A stretch of 60,290 nucleotides of DNA from Microbacteriaceae bacterium PS02344 (GTDB lineage Bacteria > Actinomycetota > Actinomycetes > Actinomycetales > Microbacteriaceae), in assembly GCA_029959905.1 (NCBI GenBank), contig JASCNZ010000014.1, positions 1 through 60,290 on the forward strand, given 5' to 3'. This document shows positions 36,672 to 47,162 of this stretch, in pieces; position 1 is the first letter of the stretch, and every line of letters begins with the position of its first letter. Below the pieces are notes generated by a model that was not told where the DNA came from, made no database searches, and saw nothing but the letters and a program-made list of their open reading frames with translations. Made by a program: the position numbers and the translations under genes.

Positions 36672-37857
36672 ATACTCCGTGATCTCCGACGTCGACGAGT
36701 TCCGCGCCGCCTGCGTGACGCTCGCGAACGGCGACGGGCCCGTCGCGGTCGATGTCGAGCGCGCATCCGGCTTCCGGTACTCGCAGCGCGCGTATCTGGT
36801 GCAGGTCTTCCGCCGCGACGCCGGCGTGTTCCTGTTCGATCCGCCGGCGCTCGGCGACTTCTCGCCGCTCGCCGAGGCCATCGGCGATCTGGAATGGGTG
36901 CTCCACGCGGCCAGTCAGGACCTGCCGTCGCTGCGTGAACTCGGGCTCGATCCGCACACGATCTTCGACACGGAGCTCGCGTCGCGGCTGCTCGGGCACG
37001 AGCGGGTCGGGCTCGCCGCGGTCGTCGAGCACACGCTGGGTATCACGCTCAAGAAGGAGCATTCGGCGGCCGACTGGTCGACGCGACCGCTTCCGGATGC
37101 CTGGCTCGAATACGCAGCTCTCGATGTGCTGCACCTCGTCGACGTCCGCGACGCTCTCGTCGCCGAGCTCGAGGAGCAGGGTAAGACCGCCTTCGCCGAC
37201 GAGGAGTTCCGCGCCACCCTGGCACGTCTTCCCAAGGCCCCGCGCGAAGATCCGTGGCGCCGCCTGAGCGGACTGCACCAGGTGCGCGGCGCACGCAACC
37301 TCGCGGTGGCCCGGTCGCTCTGGCACGCGCGTGAGCTGTACGCCCAGCAGCAGGACGTCTCCCCCGGGCGACTCGTGCCCGACCGCTCGCTCGTCGCCGC
37401 AGTGCTGGCGAATCCCCAGAGCAAGCAGGCGCTCGCCGGCGTCAAGGACTTCCAGGGGCGCGCGAGCCGCTCGCAACTCGATCGCTGGTGGCAAGCGATC
37501 GTCGACGGGCGCGCGAGCGAGGAACTGCCCCGGGAACGCGTGCCGAGCGACGCCCTGCCCCCTCCGCGCGCCTGGGCCGATCGCAACCCCGAGGCCGACG
37601 CCCGACTCAAAGCAGCGCGCCCCGTGGTCGAGCAGATCGCCGAGGGTCTGCACATGCCGACCGAGAACCTGCTGACGCCGGAGTACCTGCGACGGGTGGC
37701 GTGGTCGCCGTCGGGAGAGTCCGTGGACGACATCGCGCACGACCTCGCTCTGCTCGGTGCCCGCCCGTGGCAGGTTGCACAGACCGCACAGAAGATCGCG
37801 GATGCTTTTGTAGAGGCAGCGCAACGACGCGACGAGGCGTCCGCGACCGCTTCGTAG
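36664..37857 (+). CDS. rnd: Ribonuclease D-like 3'-5' exonuclease with HRDC domain
   Basis: 397 residues. The DEDDy catalytic set is visible: Asp and Glu in VDVERASGFRY, Asp in HAASQDLPSL, and Tyr-x3-Asp in YAALDVLHLVD. An HRDC domain follows at about 205-290 (LHQVRGARNLAVARSLWHARELYA), then an actinobacterial C-terminal helical region. Expected to trim tRNA and other RNA 3' ends. GTG start overlapping the DUF3000 gene. Confidence 0.93.
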   Translation: MTEYSVISDVDEFRAACVTLANGDGPVAVDVERASGFRYSQRAYLVQVFRRDAGVFLFDPPALGDFSPLAEAIGDLEWVLHAASQDLPSLRELGLDPHTIFDTELASRLLGHERVGLAAVVEHTLGITLKKEHSAADWSTRPLPDAWLEYAALDVLHLVDVRDALVAELEEQGKTAFADEEFRATLARLPKAPREDPWRRLSGLHQVRGARNLAVARSLWHARELYAQQQDVSPGRLVPDRSLVAAVLANPQSKQALAGVKDFQGRASRSQLDRWWQAIVDGRASEELPRERVPSDALPPPRAWADRNPEADARLKAARPVVEQIAEGLHMPTENLLTPEYLRRVAWSPSGESVDDIAHDLALLGARPWQVAQTAQKIADAFVEAAQRRDEASATAS

Positions 37858-37886
37858 GTTCGATCCAACCGATTCCTCCCGGTTTC

Positions 37887-37910
37887 GTGGCCTCCATAAA
37901 CTGAGGCCAC
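37887..37910. promoter_or_regulatory. Palindromic operator over the fadA -10 box
   Basis: GTGGCCTC-N8-GAGGCCAC is a perfect inverted repeat. The eight-base spacer contains TAAACT (37897-37902), a good -10 box, so the repeat is centred on the promoter. GGAGG and the fadA GTG follow 11-20 bases later. The best reading is a repressor site for the beta-oxidation operon; a leader hairpin is the alternative. Confidence 0.55.
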
Positions 37911-37930
37911 CGCACAAACTTGGAGGCAGA

Positions 37931-39139
37931 GTGGCCGAGATCTCGGACGTCTTCTTCGTCGATGGAGTGCGCACCCCGTTCGGGCGCGCCGGCGAAAAGG
38001 GCATGTACTGGAACACCCGAGCCGATGACCTCGCCGTGAAGGCGACCATCGGTCTCATGGAGCGGAATCAGGCCGTGCCGGCCGACCGTATCGACGATGT
38101 CGCGATCGCGGCGACCTCGCAGACCGGCGACCAGGGGCTGACCCTCGGTCGTTCGGTGGCGATCCTCGCGGGCCTCCCGCAGACGGTACCGGGCCTGGCG
38201 GTCGAGCGGATGTGCGCCGGCGCGATGACGAGCGTGACCACGATGGGCGCGTCGATCGGTGTGGGCATGTACGACCTCGCCCTGGCCGGCGGCGTCGAGC
38301 ACATGGGCCACCACCCGATCGGCGGGAACGCCGACCCCAACCCGCGCTTCGTCGCGGAGAAGATGGTCGATCCGGGCGCGCTCAACATGGGAGTGACCGC
38401 CGAGCGCATCTTCGATCGCTTCCCTCACCTCACGAAGGAGCGCTCGGACCGCTACGGCATGCTGAGCCAGCACAAGGTGCAGGCGGCTTACGACGCCGGC
38501 AAGATCCAGCCCGACCTCGTGTCCGTCGCCATCAAGGGTGCCGATGGCGCCTGGGGCCTCGCCACCGAGGACGAGGGTCGCCGCCCCCAGACCACGATGG
38601 AGGACCTCGCGGCGCTGAAGACCCCCTTCCGTCCCCACGGACGGGTCACCGCGGGCACGTCGTCGCCGCTCACCGACGGGGCCACCGTGTCGTTGCTCGC
38701 GGGCGGACGCGCCGTGAAGGAGCTGGGTCTCGCGCCCAAGATGCGAATGGTCTCGTTCGCCTTCGCCGGCGTCCAGCCCGAGATCATGGGCATCGGGCCC
38801 ATCCCCTCCACCGAGAAGGCACTGCGCAAGGCCGGACTCGACATCTCCGACATCGGACTCTTCGAGCTCAACGAGGCGTTCGCGATCCAGGTGATCTCGC
38901 TGCTCGACCACTTCGGCATCGCCGACGACGACCCCCGGGTCAACCAGTGGGGCGGTGCGATCGCCGTGGGTCATCCGCTCGCCGCGTCCGGCGTGCGCCT
39001 GATGATCCAGCTCGCGGCGCAGTTCGCCGAGCGCCCGGACGTGCGCTACGGCCTGACGGCCATGTGCGTCGGCCTGGGCCAGGGCGGCTCGGTCATCTGG
39101 GAGAACCCGCACTACGACGGCAAGAAGCGGAAGGGATGA
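37931..39139 (+). CDS. fadA: Acetyl-CoA acyltransferase (thiolase)
   Basis: Catalyses the last, thiolytic step of beta-oxidation. 402 residues. The nucleophilic Cys is in AVERMCAGAMTSVTTM (about residue 95), the His is in GHPLAASGVRLM and the second Cys is in AMCVGLGQGGSVIWE. LFELNEAFAIQVI is also conserved. GTG start preceded by GGAGG. The stop overlaps the ATG of the fadB gene (ATGA), so the two subunits are coupled. Confidence 0.95.
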   Translation: MAEISDVFFVDGVRTPFGRAGEKGMYWNTRADDLAVKATIGLMERNQAVPADRIDDVAIAATSQTGDQGLTLGRSVAILAGLPQTVPGLAVERMCAGAMTSVTTMGASIGVGMYDLALAGGVEHMGHHPIGGNADPNPRFVAEKMVDPGALNMGVTAERIFDRFPHLTKERSDRYGMLSQHKVQAAYDAGKIQPDLVSVAIKGADGAWGLATEDEGRRPQTTMEDLAALKTPFRPHGRVTAGTSSPLTDGATVSLLAGGRAVKELGLAPKMRMVSFAFAGVQPEIMGIGPIPSTEKALRKAGLDISDIGLFELNEAFAIQVISLLDHFGIADDDPRVNQWGGAIAVGHPLAASGVRLMIQLAAQFAERPDVRYGLTAMCVGLGQGGSVIWENPHYDGKKRKG

Positions 39140-41304
39140 GCAGCATGGCGAACACGGTTTCGGAGCAGTACGCGAACGTCGACTTCTCCCCCATCCGGGC
39201 GCTGACCGACGGCGAGGTCGTGACGCAGTCGCCCGTCCGCGACATCCGCCTGCCCTCGGGCAAGGTGCTGGCGCTGATCACGCTCGACAACGGACGCGAT
39301 CACACCCGTCCCAACACGCTCGGTCCCGCGACCCTCACCCAGCTCGGAGAGACGCTCGACGGACTCGCCGCTCGCGCAGCGGCCGGCGAGATCGACGCCG
39401 TGGGCATCACGGGCAAGCAGTACATCCTCGCCGCAGGGGCCGACCTCTCCGACATCGGCAAGGTCGGGTCGCGCGACCACGCCCGCCTCATCGCGCAGCT
39501 CGGGCACCAGGTGCTCGGGCGGTTCGGCGAGCTGGGCGTGCCGTCCTTCGCGTTCGTGAACGGTCTTGCGCTCGGGGGCGGGCTCGAGATCGCTCTGAAC
39601 TCCACCTACCGCACGGTGGATGCCTCCGCTGCCGCGATCGCGCTGCCCGAGGTCTTCCTCGGCATCATCCCCGGGTGGGGCGGCGCTTACCTCCTGCCGA
39701 ACCTGATCGGCATCGAGAACGCCCTCGAGGTCGTTATCTCGAACCCGCTCAAGCAGAACCGCATGCTGAAGCCACAGCAGGCGTTCGATCTGGGAATCGT
39801 CGATGCGATCTTCCCGGCCGCGAACTACCTCGAGGACTCCCTGGCGTGGGCCGACGAGGTGCTCGGGGGCAAGAAGGTCGAGCGCAAGAACCAGCCGGGC
39901 AAGATCGAGCGCCTCACCAAGTGGCCCATCGCCATCAAGATGGCCCGCGGCATGCTCGAATCGAAGATCGGCAGCGTTCCGAAGTCTCCGTACGTCGCGC
40001 TCGACCTGCTCGACAAGGCGAAGAGCGGCACGAAGGCCGAGGGCTTCGCACGCGAGGACGAGGCGCTCGCCGATCTCGTCACGGGCGATCAGTTCGCGGC
40101 ATCCATGTACGCCTTCGACCTCGTGCAGAAGCGGGCGAAGCGTCCGGTCGGTGCACCCGACAAGCAGCTCGCGAAGAAGGTCACGAAGGTCGGCATCATC
40201 GGCGCCGGTCTGATGGCGAGCCAGTTCGCTCTGCTGTTCGTGCGCAAGCTGCAGGTGCCGGTGCTGATCACCGACCTCGACCAGGCACGCGTCGACAAGG
40301 GCGTCGCGTACATCCACGAGGAGATCGCGAAGCTCGAGGCCAAGGGCCGCGTCGATGCGGACACCGCGAACAAGCTCCGCGGACTCGTGACAGGCACGAC
40401 CGACAAGACCCTCTATGCCGACTGCGACTTCGTGATCGAGGCGGTGTTCGAGGAGGTCGGCGTGAAGCAGCAGGTCTTCGGAGAGATCGAGAGGATCATC
40501 GCCGAAGACGCGATCCTCGCTACCAACACCTCCTCGCTGTCGGTCGAGGAGATCGGCGCGAAGCTGTCGCATCCGGAGCGGCTGGTCGGGTTCCACTTCT
40601 TCAACCCGGTCGCGGTGATGCCGCTCATCGAGATCGTCAAGACCCCGACCACGTCCGACGCCGCGCTCTCGACCGCCTTCGTGGTCGCGCGCGGGCTCGG
40701 CAAGAACGCTGTGCTCACGGCCGATGCACCGGGCTTCGTCGTCAACCGTCTGCTGGCGAAGGTGATGGGCGAGGCTGCGCGCGCCGTGTACGAGGGCACG
40801 CCGATCGTCGAGGTCGAGAAGGCGTTCACGCCGCTCGGGCTGCCGATGGGGCCGTTCCAGCTCATCGACCTTGTCGGGTGGAAGGTAGCGGCGCACGTAC
40901 AGGACACGATGGCCTCGGCCTTCCCCGATCGGTTCTACGCGAACGAGAACTTCCATGCTCTCGCCGAACTGGATTCCGTGGTCGAGAAGGACAAGGGCGG
41001 GCGCGTCACCGGCTGGACGAAGCAGGCGGAGAAGATCCTGAAGCCCGCGGTCGGCGCGACCCCGGCATCGGCCGAGACGATCCTCCGACGCGTTCAGAAC
41101 GGCCTGGCCGACGAGATCAAGCGGATGCTGAACGAGGGCGTCGTGCCCGAGGTCGAGGACATCGACCTGTGCCTCATCCTCGGGGCGGGCTGGCCGTTCA
41201 TCGACGGTGGGGCGTCTCCCTACCTCGACCGCGAGGGCGCATCGGAGCGTGCCTTCGGGGGCTCGTTCCATACGCCTCAGATCCGCGGCGTCGCTCACCG
41301 CTGA
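39136..41304 (+). CDS. fadB: Multifunctional fatty-acid oxidation protein (enoyl-CoA hydratase / 3-hydroxyacyl-CoA dehydrogenase)
   Basis: 722 residues. The N-terminal crotonase domain (to about 250) has AAGADLSDIGK as oxyanion-hole region and NGLALGGGLEIAL. The NAD domain starts near 350 (VGIIGAGLMASQFALLF) and holds ATNTSSLSVEEI and HPERLVGFHFFNPVAVMPLIEIV, with the catalytic His. The C-terminal helical domain contains LPMGPFQLIDLVGW. ATG overlaps the thiolase stop; a second ATG three codons later is possible. A terminator follows. Confidence 0.95.
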   Translation: MSSMANTVSEQYANVDFSPIRALTDGEVVTQSPVRDIRLPSGKVLALITLDNGRDHTRPNTLGPATLTQLGETLDGLAARAAAGEIDAVGITGKQYILAAGADLSDIGKVGSRDHARLIAQLGHQVLGRFGELGVPSFAFVNGLALGGGLEIALNSTYRTVDASAAAIALPEVFLGIIPGWGGAYLLPNLIGIENALEVVISNPLKQNRMLKPQQAFDLGIVDAIFPAANYLEDSLAWADEVLGGKKVERKNQPGKIERLTKWPIAIKMARGMLESKIGSVPKSPYVALDLLDKAKSGTKAEGFAREDEALADLVTGDQFAASMYAFDLVQKRAKRPVGAPDKQLAKKVTKVGIIGAGLMASQFALLFVRKLQVPVLITDLDQARVDKGVAYIHEEIAKLEAKGRVDADTANKLRGLVTGTTDKTLYADCDFVIEAVFEEVGVKQQVFGEIERIIAEDAILATNTSSLSVEEIGAKLSHPERLVGFHFFNPVAVMPLIEIVKTPTTSDAALSTAFVVARGLGKNAVLTADAPGFVVNRLLAKVMGEAARAVYEGTPIVEVEKAFTPLGLPMGPFQLIDLVGWKVAAHVQDTMASAFPDRFYANENFHALAELDSVVEKDKGGRVTGWTKQAEKILKPAVGATPASAETILRRVQNGLADEIKRMLNEGVVPEVEDIDLCLILGAGWPFIDGGASPYLDREGASERAFGGSFHTPQIRGVAHR

Positions 41305-41317
41305 CACCGAACGACGA

Positions 41318-41347
41318 AAGGGGCCGTGCCGAGAGGCGCGGCCCCTT
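41318..41347 (+). terminator. Terminator of fadA-fadB
   Basis: A 13-bp stem with one G-T pair (AAGGGGCCGTGCC against GGCGCGGCCCCTT) and a GAGA loop, followed by CTTCTTCG. It starts 14 bases after the fadB stop. Confidence 0.8.
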
Positions 41348-41421
41348 CTTCGTTCGGGCGGCGTCCGTTATGTTCTGAAGATGATCGCCAAGAGCCGCCG
41401 GCCAGGGGCGGAGGTGCGCTC

Positions 41422-42036
41422 ATGACCGACGGCGCTGAATCCCGAGTCGCCCCGAACCCGCGCACTCTCCGCACGCCGCAGCAGCCGATGGCCTTCACCC
41501 CCGATGAGTTGCTTCGGGGCGGGGGCACCGTCTGGCTGGTCTTCGTGCTCCTGCTGAGCGCACTCGTCATCGTTTCGGCGGTCACGTCGTCGGTACTCAA
41601 CGGGGCGGACCTCACCGATCTCGGCCCCTCGCTGCTTATCGCTCCATTCGTCGTGGCCATCTTCGCGGGGATTCCGGCCGGCATCGTGATGGTGTTCGGC
41701 ATGCTCGGCGTGCGCCCCCTCGCGACGGCGATGCGGCGCGTTCGGTCGATCCCCGTTCACCTCGCGATGTACACGTCTCTCGGTCTTCTGATCGGCGCGC
41801 TCTACCTATGGGTCGCCACGGGAGGGAATGTCTTGCGCGTCGTCGACTACCTGCCCTGGGGTCTCCCGTTCGTCTCTCCCGCTCTTGCAGCCACGGTGGC
41901 GGTTCCGCTCGGCTGGTGGCTGACCATGCGACGTGCACGGCGCGATGACGCGCGCGCCTTGCGGGCGGTCGCCTCCTCTCCGCGCGAGTCCGACACCGCG
42001 TCCGAAGAAGCGGGCTCCGACGGACCTGTTCGCTGA
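41422..42036 (+). CDS. Hypothetical membrane protein
   Basis: 204 residues with four predicted membrane helices (about 36-56, 68-90, 108-130, 145-168). The cytoplasmic ends are polar: Arg/Pro-rich at the start and Ser/Asp/Glu-rich at the end. No family recognised. GGAGG precedes the ATG at 41422; the frame is open upstream into the fadB terminator, which argues against a longer protein. Convergent with dxs. Confidence 0.8.
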   Translation: MTDGAESRVAPNPRTLRTPQQPMAFTPDELLRGGGTVWLVFVLLLSALVIVSAVTSSVLNGADLTDLGPSLLIAPFVVAIFAGIPAGIVMVFGMLGVRPLATAMRRVRSIPVHLAMYTSLGLLIGALYLWVATGGNVLRVVDYLPWGLPFVSPALAATVAVPLGWWLTMRRARRDDARALRAVASSPRESDTASEEAGSDGPVR

Positions 42037-42074
42037 CGCGGTCACCGGCGCCGACGAACCGGCGAGCGTCGGCG

Positions 42075-44015
42075 TCAGGAGCGCTCGTGCAGCGGGACGT
42101 CGATCGCGCCGGTCTCGGCGGCGTTCCGCGCCACCGGGATGCGCGTGCCCAGCACCTGCGAGACCACGTCCTGCGCGATCTTCGACGCCGTGAGCCCGGC
42201 CTCGGTCAGGATCTGATCACGGGATGCGTGATCGATGAACTCGTCGGGCAGACCGAGTTCGTCGACCGCGGTATCGATCCCAGCCTCGCGCAGGACCTGT
42301 CGCACGCGCGTGCCGATTCCACCGACGCGGATGCCATCCTCGAGGGTGATGACGAGACGGTGACGAGCGGCGAGGGCGACGACCGAGGGCTGGACCGGAA
42401 TGGCCCAGCGCGGGTCGACGACCGTCGCTCCGATCCCCTGAGCCCGCAAACGGGAGGCGACATCCATCGCGAGTTCCGCGAACGGGCCGATCGCGACGAT
42501 GAGCACGTCCTCCGACTCACCCCGCGCGAGCACGTCGACGCCGTCGTGCAGTCGCTCGAGGGCGGGCAGCTCGGCGGCGACCTCGCCCTTCGGGAAGCGG
42601 ATCACGGTCGGCGCGTCATCGACCTCGACCGCCTCGTCGAGCGCCTCGGTGAGGCGGATGCCGTCGCGCGGCGCCGCGATACGGATGTGCGGAACGATCT
42701 GCAGCATCGCGAGGTCCCACATGCCGTGGTGGCTCGGACCGTCCGGACCCGTCACGCCCGCCCGGTCGAGGACGAACGTCACGCCGGCGCGGTGCAGAGC
42801 GACGTCCATGAGCACCTGGTCGAATGCGCGGCCCATGAAGGTGGCGTAGACGGCGACGACGGGATGCAGCCCGCCGAAGGCCAGACCCGCGGCAGACGCC
42901 ACCGCGTGCTGCTCCGCGATGCCGACGTCGTAGACGCGTGTCGGGAAACGCTCTGCGAACGGAGCAAGCCCGGTCGGGCGCAGCATCGCGGCGGTCATCG
43001 CGATGACCTCCGGCTTGCGCTCACCCACCGCCACCAGCGACTCCGAGAACACATCGGTCCACCCGCGACCGCCGGCTCCGAGCGTCTCGCCCGTCACCGG
43101 ATCGATCTTGCCGACCGCGTGGAACTGGTCGGCGACGTCATCACGGGCGGGCTGATATCCGCGACCCTTCTCGGTGATCGCATGCACGATGACCGGCGCA
43201 CCGTACGACTTCGCCAGTTCGAGCGTCTCGATCAGGGCGGGGAGGTCGTGTCCGTCGACCGGACCCAGGTACTTGATGTCGAGGTTCGAGTACAGCGCCT
43301 CGTTGTTCGTGAAACGCGACAGGAAGCCGTGCGTGCCGCCGCGCACACCACGGAACACCGCACGCCCGATCGGACCGAACGCCCGGAACAGTCGGTCGGA
43401 CTTGTGGTGCAGGTCTTTGTAGGCCGCCGCGGTGCGGACCCGGTTCAGGTAGCGGGACATGCCGCCGATGGTCGGCGCGTAGGAGCGTCCGTTGTCGTTC
43501 ACGACGATGACCAGATTGCGGTCGTTGTCATCGGAGATGTTGTTGAGCGCCTCCCAGGTCATGCCGCCGGTGAGCGCACCGTCGCCGACGACCGCGATCA
43601 CGTGCCGATCGCCGCGTCCGGTCGCGGTGAGCGCGCGCGAGACCCCATCGGCCCAGCTCAGGGAGCTCGAGGCGTGCGAGGACTCCACGACGTCGTGCGG
43701 GCTCTCGGCGCGCTGCGGGTAACCGGCGATACCACCCTTCACGCGCAGGTTCGAGAAGTCCTGACGGCCCGTCAGGAGCTTGTGCACGTACGACTGATGA
43801 CCGGTGTCGAAGATGAAGGGGTCGTCCGGCGACGAGAAGACACGGTGCAGGGCGATCGTCAGCTCGACGACACCGAGGTTGGGGCCGAGGTGGCCGCCGG
43901 TGCGGGCGACGTTCTCGACCAGGAACACGCGGATCTCCTCCGCGAGCTCAGCAAGCTGCTTCTCGGTCAGACCATCGAGGTCCCTGGGTCCGGAGATGCT
44001 CGGAAGAATGGGCAT
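42075..44015 (-). CDS. dxs: 1-deoxy-D-xylulose-5-phosphate synthase
   Basis: First enzyme of the MEP isoprenoid pathway; joins pyruvate and glyceraldehyde 3-phosphate using thiamine diphosphate. 646 residues. It has HLGPNLGVVELTIALH, FDTGHQSYVHKLLTGR with catalytic His, the diphosphate-binding GDGALTGGMTWEALNN, and YDVGIAEQHAVASAAGLA with the cofactor Glu. The C-terminal transketolase domain ends normally. The ATG at 44015 follows GAGGGAG; 32 further in-frame codons upstream are rejected. Neighbour order fadB-dxs-acn is conserved in actinobacteria. Confidence 0.96.
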   Translation of the reverse strand: MPILPSISGPRDLDGLTEKQLAELAEEIRVFLVENVARTGGHLGPNLGVVELTIALHRVFSSPDDPFIFDTGHQSYVHKLLTGRQDFSNLRVKGGIAGYPQRAESPHDVVESSHASSSLSWADGVSRALTATGRGDRHVIAVVGDGALTGGMTWEALNNISDDNDRNLVIVVNDNGRSYAPTIGGMSRYLNRVRTAAAYKDLHHKSDRLFRAFGPIGRAVFRGVRGGTHGFLSRFTNNEALYSNLDIKYLGPVDGHDLPALIETLELAKSYGAPVIVHAITEKGRGYQPARDDVADQFHAVGKIDPVTGETLGAGGRGWTDVFSESLVAVGERKPEVIAMTAAMLRPTGLAPFAERFPTRVYDVGIAEQHAVASAAGLAFGGLHPVVAVYATFMGRAFDQVLMDVALHRAGVTFVLDRAGVTGPDGPSHHGMWDLAMLQIVPHIRIAAPRDGIRLTEALDEAVEVDDAPTVIRFPKGEVAAELPALERLHDGVDVLARGESEDVLIVAIGPFAELAMDVASRLRAQGIGATVVDPRWAIPVQPSVVALAARHRLVITLEDGIRVGGIGTRVRQVLREAGIDTAVDELGLPDEFIDHASRDQILTEAGLTASKIAQDVVSQVLGTRIPVARNAAETGAIDVPLHERS

Positions 44016-44125
44016 CGGCACTCCCTCACCTGTTCGTCGGATGCGTTCCGCCCGGGTCGCGAACGCCTGATCGATCGTACCGCTCCCGCCGATGAAAGGC
44101 CCGAGAGGCACACCCCCTTGGAACG

Positions 44126-44165
44126 ACGGAGGGGGCCCGGCTATGATCCGCCGGGCCCCCTCCGT
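44126..44165 (-). terminator. Terminator of the aconitase gene
   Basis: A 16-bp perfect stem (ACGGAGGGGGCCCGGC and its complement) with an eight-base loop, 12 bases after the aconitase stop and upstream of dxs. Confidence 0.8.
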
Positions 44166-44176
44166 TCGACATCCGA

Positions 44177-47035
44177 TCAGACGAGCGAACGCAGAACGTA
44201 CTGCAGGATGCCGCCGTTGCGGTAGTAGTCCGCCTCACCGGGGGTGTCGATGCGCACGACCGCGTCGAACTCGACGGTCTGCTTGCCCTCGGGCGAGTCC
44301 TCGCTCGGAGCGGCGGTGACGTGCACCGTCTTCGGCGTGACGCCGTTGTTCAGCTCTTCCAGGCCCGCGATCGAGACGATCTCGGTGCCGTCCAGGCCGA
44401 GCGACTCCCAGCTCTCACCGGCGGGGAACTGCAGCGGTACGACTCCCATGCCGATGAGGTTGGAGCGGTGGATCCGCTCGAAGCTCTCGGTGATGACCGC
44501 CTTGACGCCCAGGAGGCTTGTACCCTTGGCTGCCCAGTCGCGCGACGAGCCCGAGCCGTACTCCTTGCCGCCGAACACGACGAGCGGGGTGCCCTGCTCC
44601 TGGTAGTTCATGCACGCGTCGTAGATGTACGACTGCGGTCCGCCCGGCTTCGTGAAGTCGCGCGTGTAACCGCCCTCGACGACCTGGCCGTCGTTCACGG
44701 CCGAGACCATGGCGTTCTTCAGACGGATGTTCGCGAACGTACCGCGGATCATCACCTCGTGGTTGCCGCGACGCGAGCCGAAGGAGTTGAAGTCCTTGCG
44801 GTCGACGCCGTGCTCGGTGAGGTACTGCGCCGCCGGCGTTCCCGGCTTGATGTTGCCGGCGGGCGAGATGTGGTCGGTGGTGACCGAGTCGCCGAGGGTC
44901 GCCATGACGCGCGCGCCCTGGATGTCCTTCACCGGCGTGAGCTCCATCGTCATGCCGTCGAAGTACGGAGCCTTGCGCACGTACGTCGACTCCTCGTCCC
45001 ACTGGAACGTGGCGTCGTCCGGGGTCGGAAGGCTCTTCCACCGCTCGTCGCCCTCGAACACCGTGGCGTACTGCTTGATGAACTGCTCGCGCGAGATCGA
45101 CGAGTCGACGATCTCCTGAACCTCGTCGGGCGTCGGCCAGATGTCCTTGAGGAACACGTCCTGACCGTCCGAGTCCTTGCCCAGAGCATCCGACTCGAAG
45201 TCGAAGTGCATCGACCCGGCCAGCGCGTACGCGATGACGAGCGGCGGGCTGGCGAGGTAGTTCATCTTCACGTCGGGGCTGATGCGTCCCTCGAAGTTGC
45301 GGTTGCCGGAGAGCACGGCCGTGACGGCGAGGTCGTGCTCGTTGATCGCCTCGGAGACCTCCTCGATCAGAGGGCCGGAGTTTCCGATGCAGATGGTGCA
45401 TCCGTAACCCACGGTGTAGAACCCGAGGCCCTCGAGGTCCTTGTCGAGGCCGGACTTCTCGTAGTAATCGGTCACGACCTTCGACCCCGGGCCGAGCGTG
45501 GTCTTGACCCACGGCTTCTGCTTCAGACCCTTCTCGCGGGCCTTGCGGGCGACGAGACCGGCGGCGATCATCACCGACGGGTTCGAGGTGTTGGTGCACG
45601 ACGTGATCGCCGCGAGGGTGACCGCGCCGTTGTCGAGGAGGTACTGCTCCCCCGAGGGCGTGGTGACCTTGACCGGGTTCGACGCCGAGTGAGCGCCGCC
45701 CGATGCGAGCAGAGCGCCGGCGGCGTGCTCGTGCTGGTGCGAGACACCCTCCTCCGACACGTGCTCGTGCTCGACGCCCGGCGTGGTGCCGGGGTCGGAG
45801 GCGGGGAAGGTCCCCTCGACCTCGACGGTGTCCTCCGTCGGGCCGGCGTAGTTGAGGATGTCCTGCTCGAACTGCGTCTTGGCCTCGGACAGCAGGATGC
45901 GGTCCTGCGGGCGCTTCGGACCGGCGATCGACGGCACGACCGTGCCGAGGTCGAGCTCGAGGTACTCGCTGAACACGGGCTCGTGCGACGGGTCGTGCCA
46001 GAGCTGCTGCTCCTTGGCGTACGCCTCGACCAGCGCGACGGCCTCTTCGCTGCGGCCGGTGAGGCGCAGGTAGTCGAGCGTGACGTCGTCGATGGGGAAC
46101 ATAGCGGCGGTCGAGCCGAACTCCGGGCTCATGTTGCCGATCGTGGCGCGGTTCGCGAGCGGCACCGAGGCGACGCCCTCTCCGTAGAACTCGACGAACT
46201 TGCCGACCACGCCGTGCTGGCGCAGCATCTCGGTGATCGTGAGCACGACGTCGGTCGCGGTGACGCCGGCGGGGATGTCGCCCGAGAGCTTGAAGCCCAC
46301 CACGCGCGGGATCAGCATCGACACGGGCTGGCCGAGCATCGCGGCCTCGGCCTCGATGCCGCCCACGCCCCAGCCGAGCACTCCGAGGCCGTTGACCATG
46401 GTGGTGTGCGAGTCGGTGCCGACGCAGGTGTCGGGGTAGGCCTGCAGGACGCCGCCGTTGGTGCGGTCGTAGATGACTTTGGCGAGGTGCTCGATGTTGA
46501 CCTGGTGGACGATGCCGGTGCCGGGGGGCACGACCTTGAAGTCCTGGAATGCCGTCTGTCCCCAGCGGAGGAACTGGTACCGCTCGCCGTTGCGCTCGTA
46601 CTCGATCTCGACGTTGCGCTCGAGGGCGTTCTCGGAGCCGAAGAGGTCGGCGATCACCGAGTGGTCGATGACCATCTCGGCGGGCGAGAGCGGGTTGATC
46701 TTGTTGGCGTCTCCGCCGAGGGCCGTGACGGCCTCGCGCATGGTGGCGAGGTCGACGATGCACGGGACGCCGGTGAAGTCCTGCATCACGACGCGAGCCG
46801 GCGTGAACTGGATCTCGGTGTTCGGCTCGGCCGCCGCATCCCACGATCCGAGTGCCTCGATCTGGGCCTTCGTGACGTTCGCACCATCCTCGGTGCGGAG
46901 CAGGTTCTCCAGCAGCACCTTGAGGCTGAAGGGGAGCTTGTCGAAACCGGGCACCGTGTCGATGCGGAAGATCTCGTAGTCGGTGCTGCCGACCGTCAGG
47001 GTGCTCTGGGCACCGAAGCTGTTCACCGTGGACAC
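44177..47035 (-). CDS. acnA: Aconitate hydratase A
   Basis: Interconverts citrate and isocitrate. 952 residues. The [4Fe-4S] ligands are Cys in [13 protein letters not shown] (about residue 487) and both Cys in [13 protein letters not shown] (about 550). [15 protein letters not shown] and [17 protein letters not shown] are also typical. The linker at about 415-460 carries a His/Glu-rich stretch ([16 protein letters not shown]) longer than usual. GTG start with AAGGAG eight bases upstream. A perfect 26-base palindrome lies about 130-150 bases upstream. Confidence 0.96.
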   Translation of the reverse strand: MSTVNSFGAQSTLTVGSTDYEIFRIDTVPGFDKLPFSLKVLLENLLRTEDGANVTKAQIEALGSWDAAAEPNTEIQFTPARVVMQDFTGVPCIVDLATMREAVTALGGDANKINPLSPAEMVIDHSVIADLFGSENALERNVEIEYERNGERYQFLRWGQTAFQDFKVVPPGTGIVHQVNIEHLAKVIYDRTNGGVLQAYPDTCVGTDSHTTMVNGLGVLGWGVGGIEAEAAMLGQPVSMLIPRVVGFKLSGDIPAGVTATDVVLTITEMLRQHGVVGKFVEFYGEGVASVPLANRATIGNMSPEFGSTAAMFPIDDVTLDYLRLTGRSEEAVALVEAYAKEQQLWHDPSHEPVFSEYLELDLGTVVPSIAGPKRPQDRILLSEAKTQFEQDILNYAGPTEDTVEVEGTFPASDPGTTPGVEHEHVSEEGVSHQHEHAAGALLASGGAHSASNPVKVTTPSGEQYLLDNGAVTLAAITSCTNTSNPSVMIAAGLVARKAREKGLKQKPWVKTTLGPGSKVVTDYYEKSGLDKDLEGLGFYTVGYGCTICIGNSGPLIEEVSEAINEHDLAVTAVLSGNRNFEGRISPDVKMNYLASPPLVIAYALAGSMHFDFESDALGKDSDGQDVFLKDIWPTPDEVQEIVDSSISREQFIKQYATVFEGDERWKSLPTPDDATFQWDEESTYVRKAPYFDGMTMELTPVKDIQGARVMATLGDSVTTDHISPAGNIKPGTPAAQYLTEHGVDRKDFNSFGSRRGNHEVMIRGTFANIRLKNAMVSAVNDGQVVEGGYTRDFTKPGGPQSYIYDACMNYQEQGTPLVVFGGKEYGSGSSRDWAAKGTSLLGVKAVITESFERIHRSNLIGMGVVPLQFPAGESWESLGLDGTEIVSIAGLEELNNGVTPKTVHVTAAPSEDSPEGKQTVEFDAVVRIDTPGEADYYRNGGILQYVLRSLV

Positions 47036-47162
47036 GATTCCGTCTCCTTCTGATCTGAGGGGCGCGACAGGCGCTTCCATCTTGCTCGCCTCGAAGGCGC
47101 CGCGGCTAGCAAGGCGGACCTAACCAGTCTGCGCCCTGCGAACCTCCGAGCAGAAGCCCTTC

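Noticed and set aside
44321..47053. 910-residue plus-strand frame opposite aconitase
   Set aside because: Antisense shadow; Val/Arg/Asp/Leu repeats with no domain. Aconitase on the minus strand is complete.
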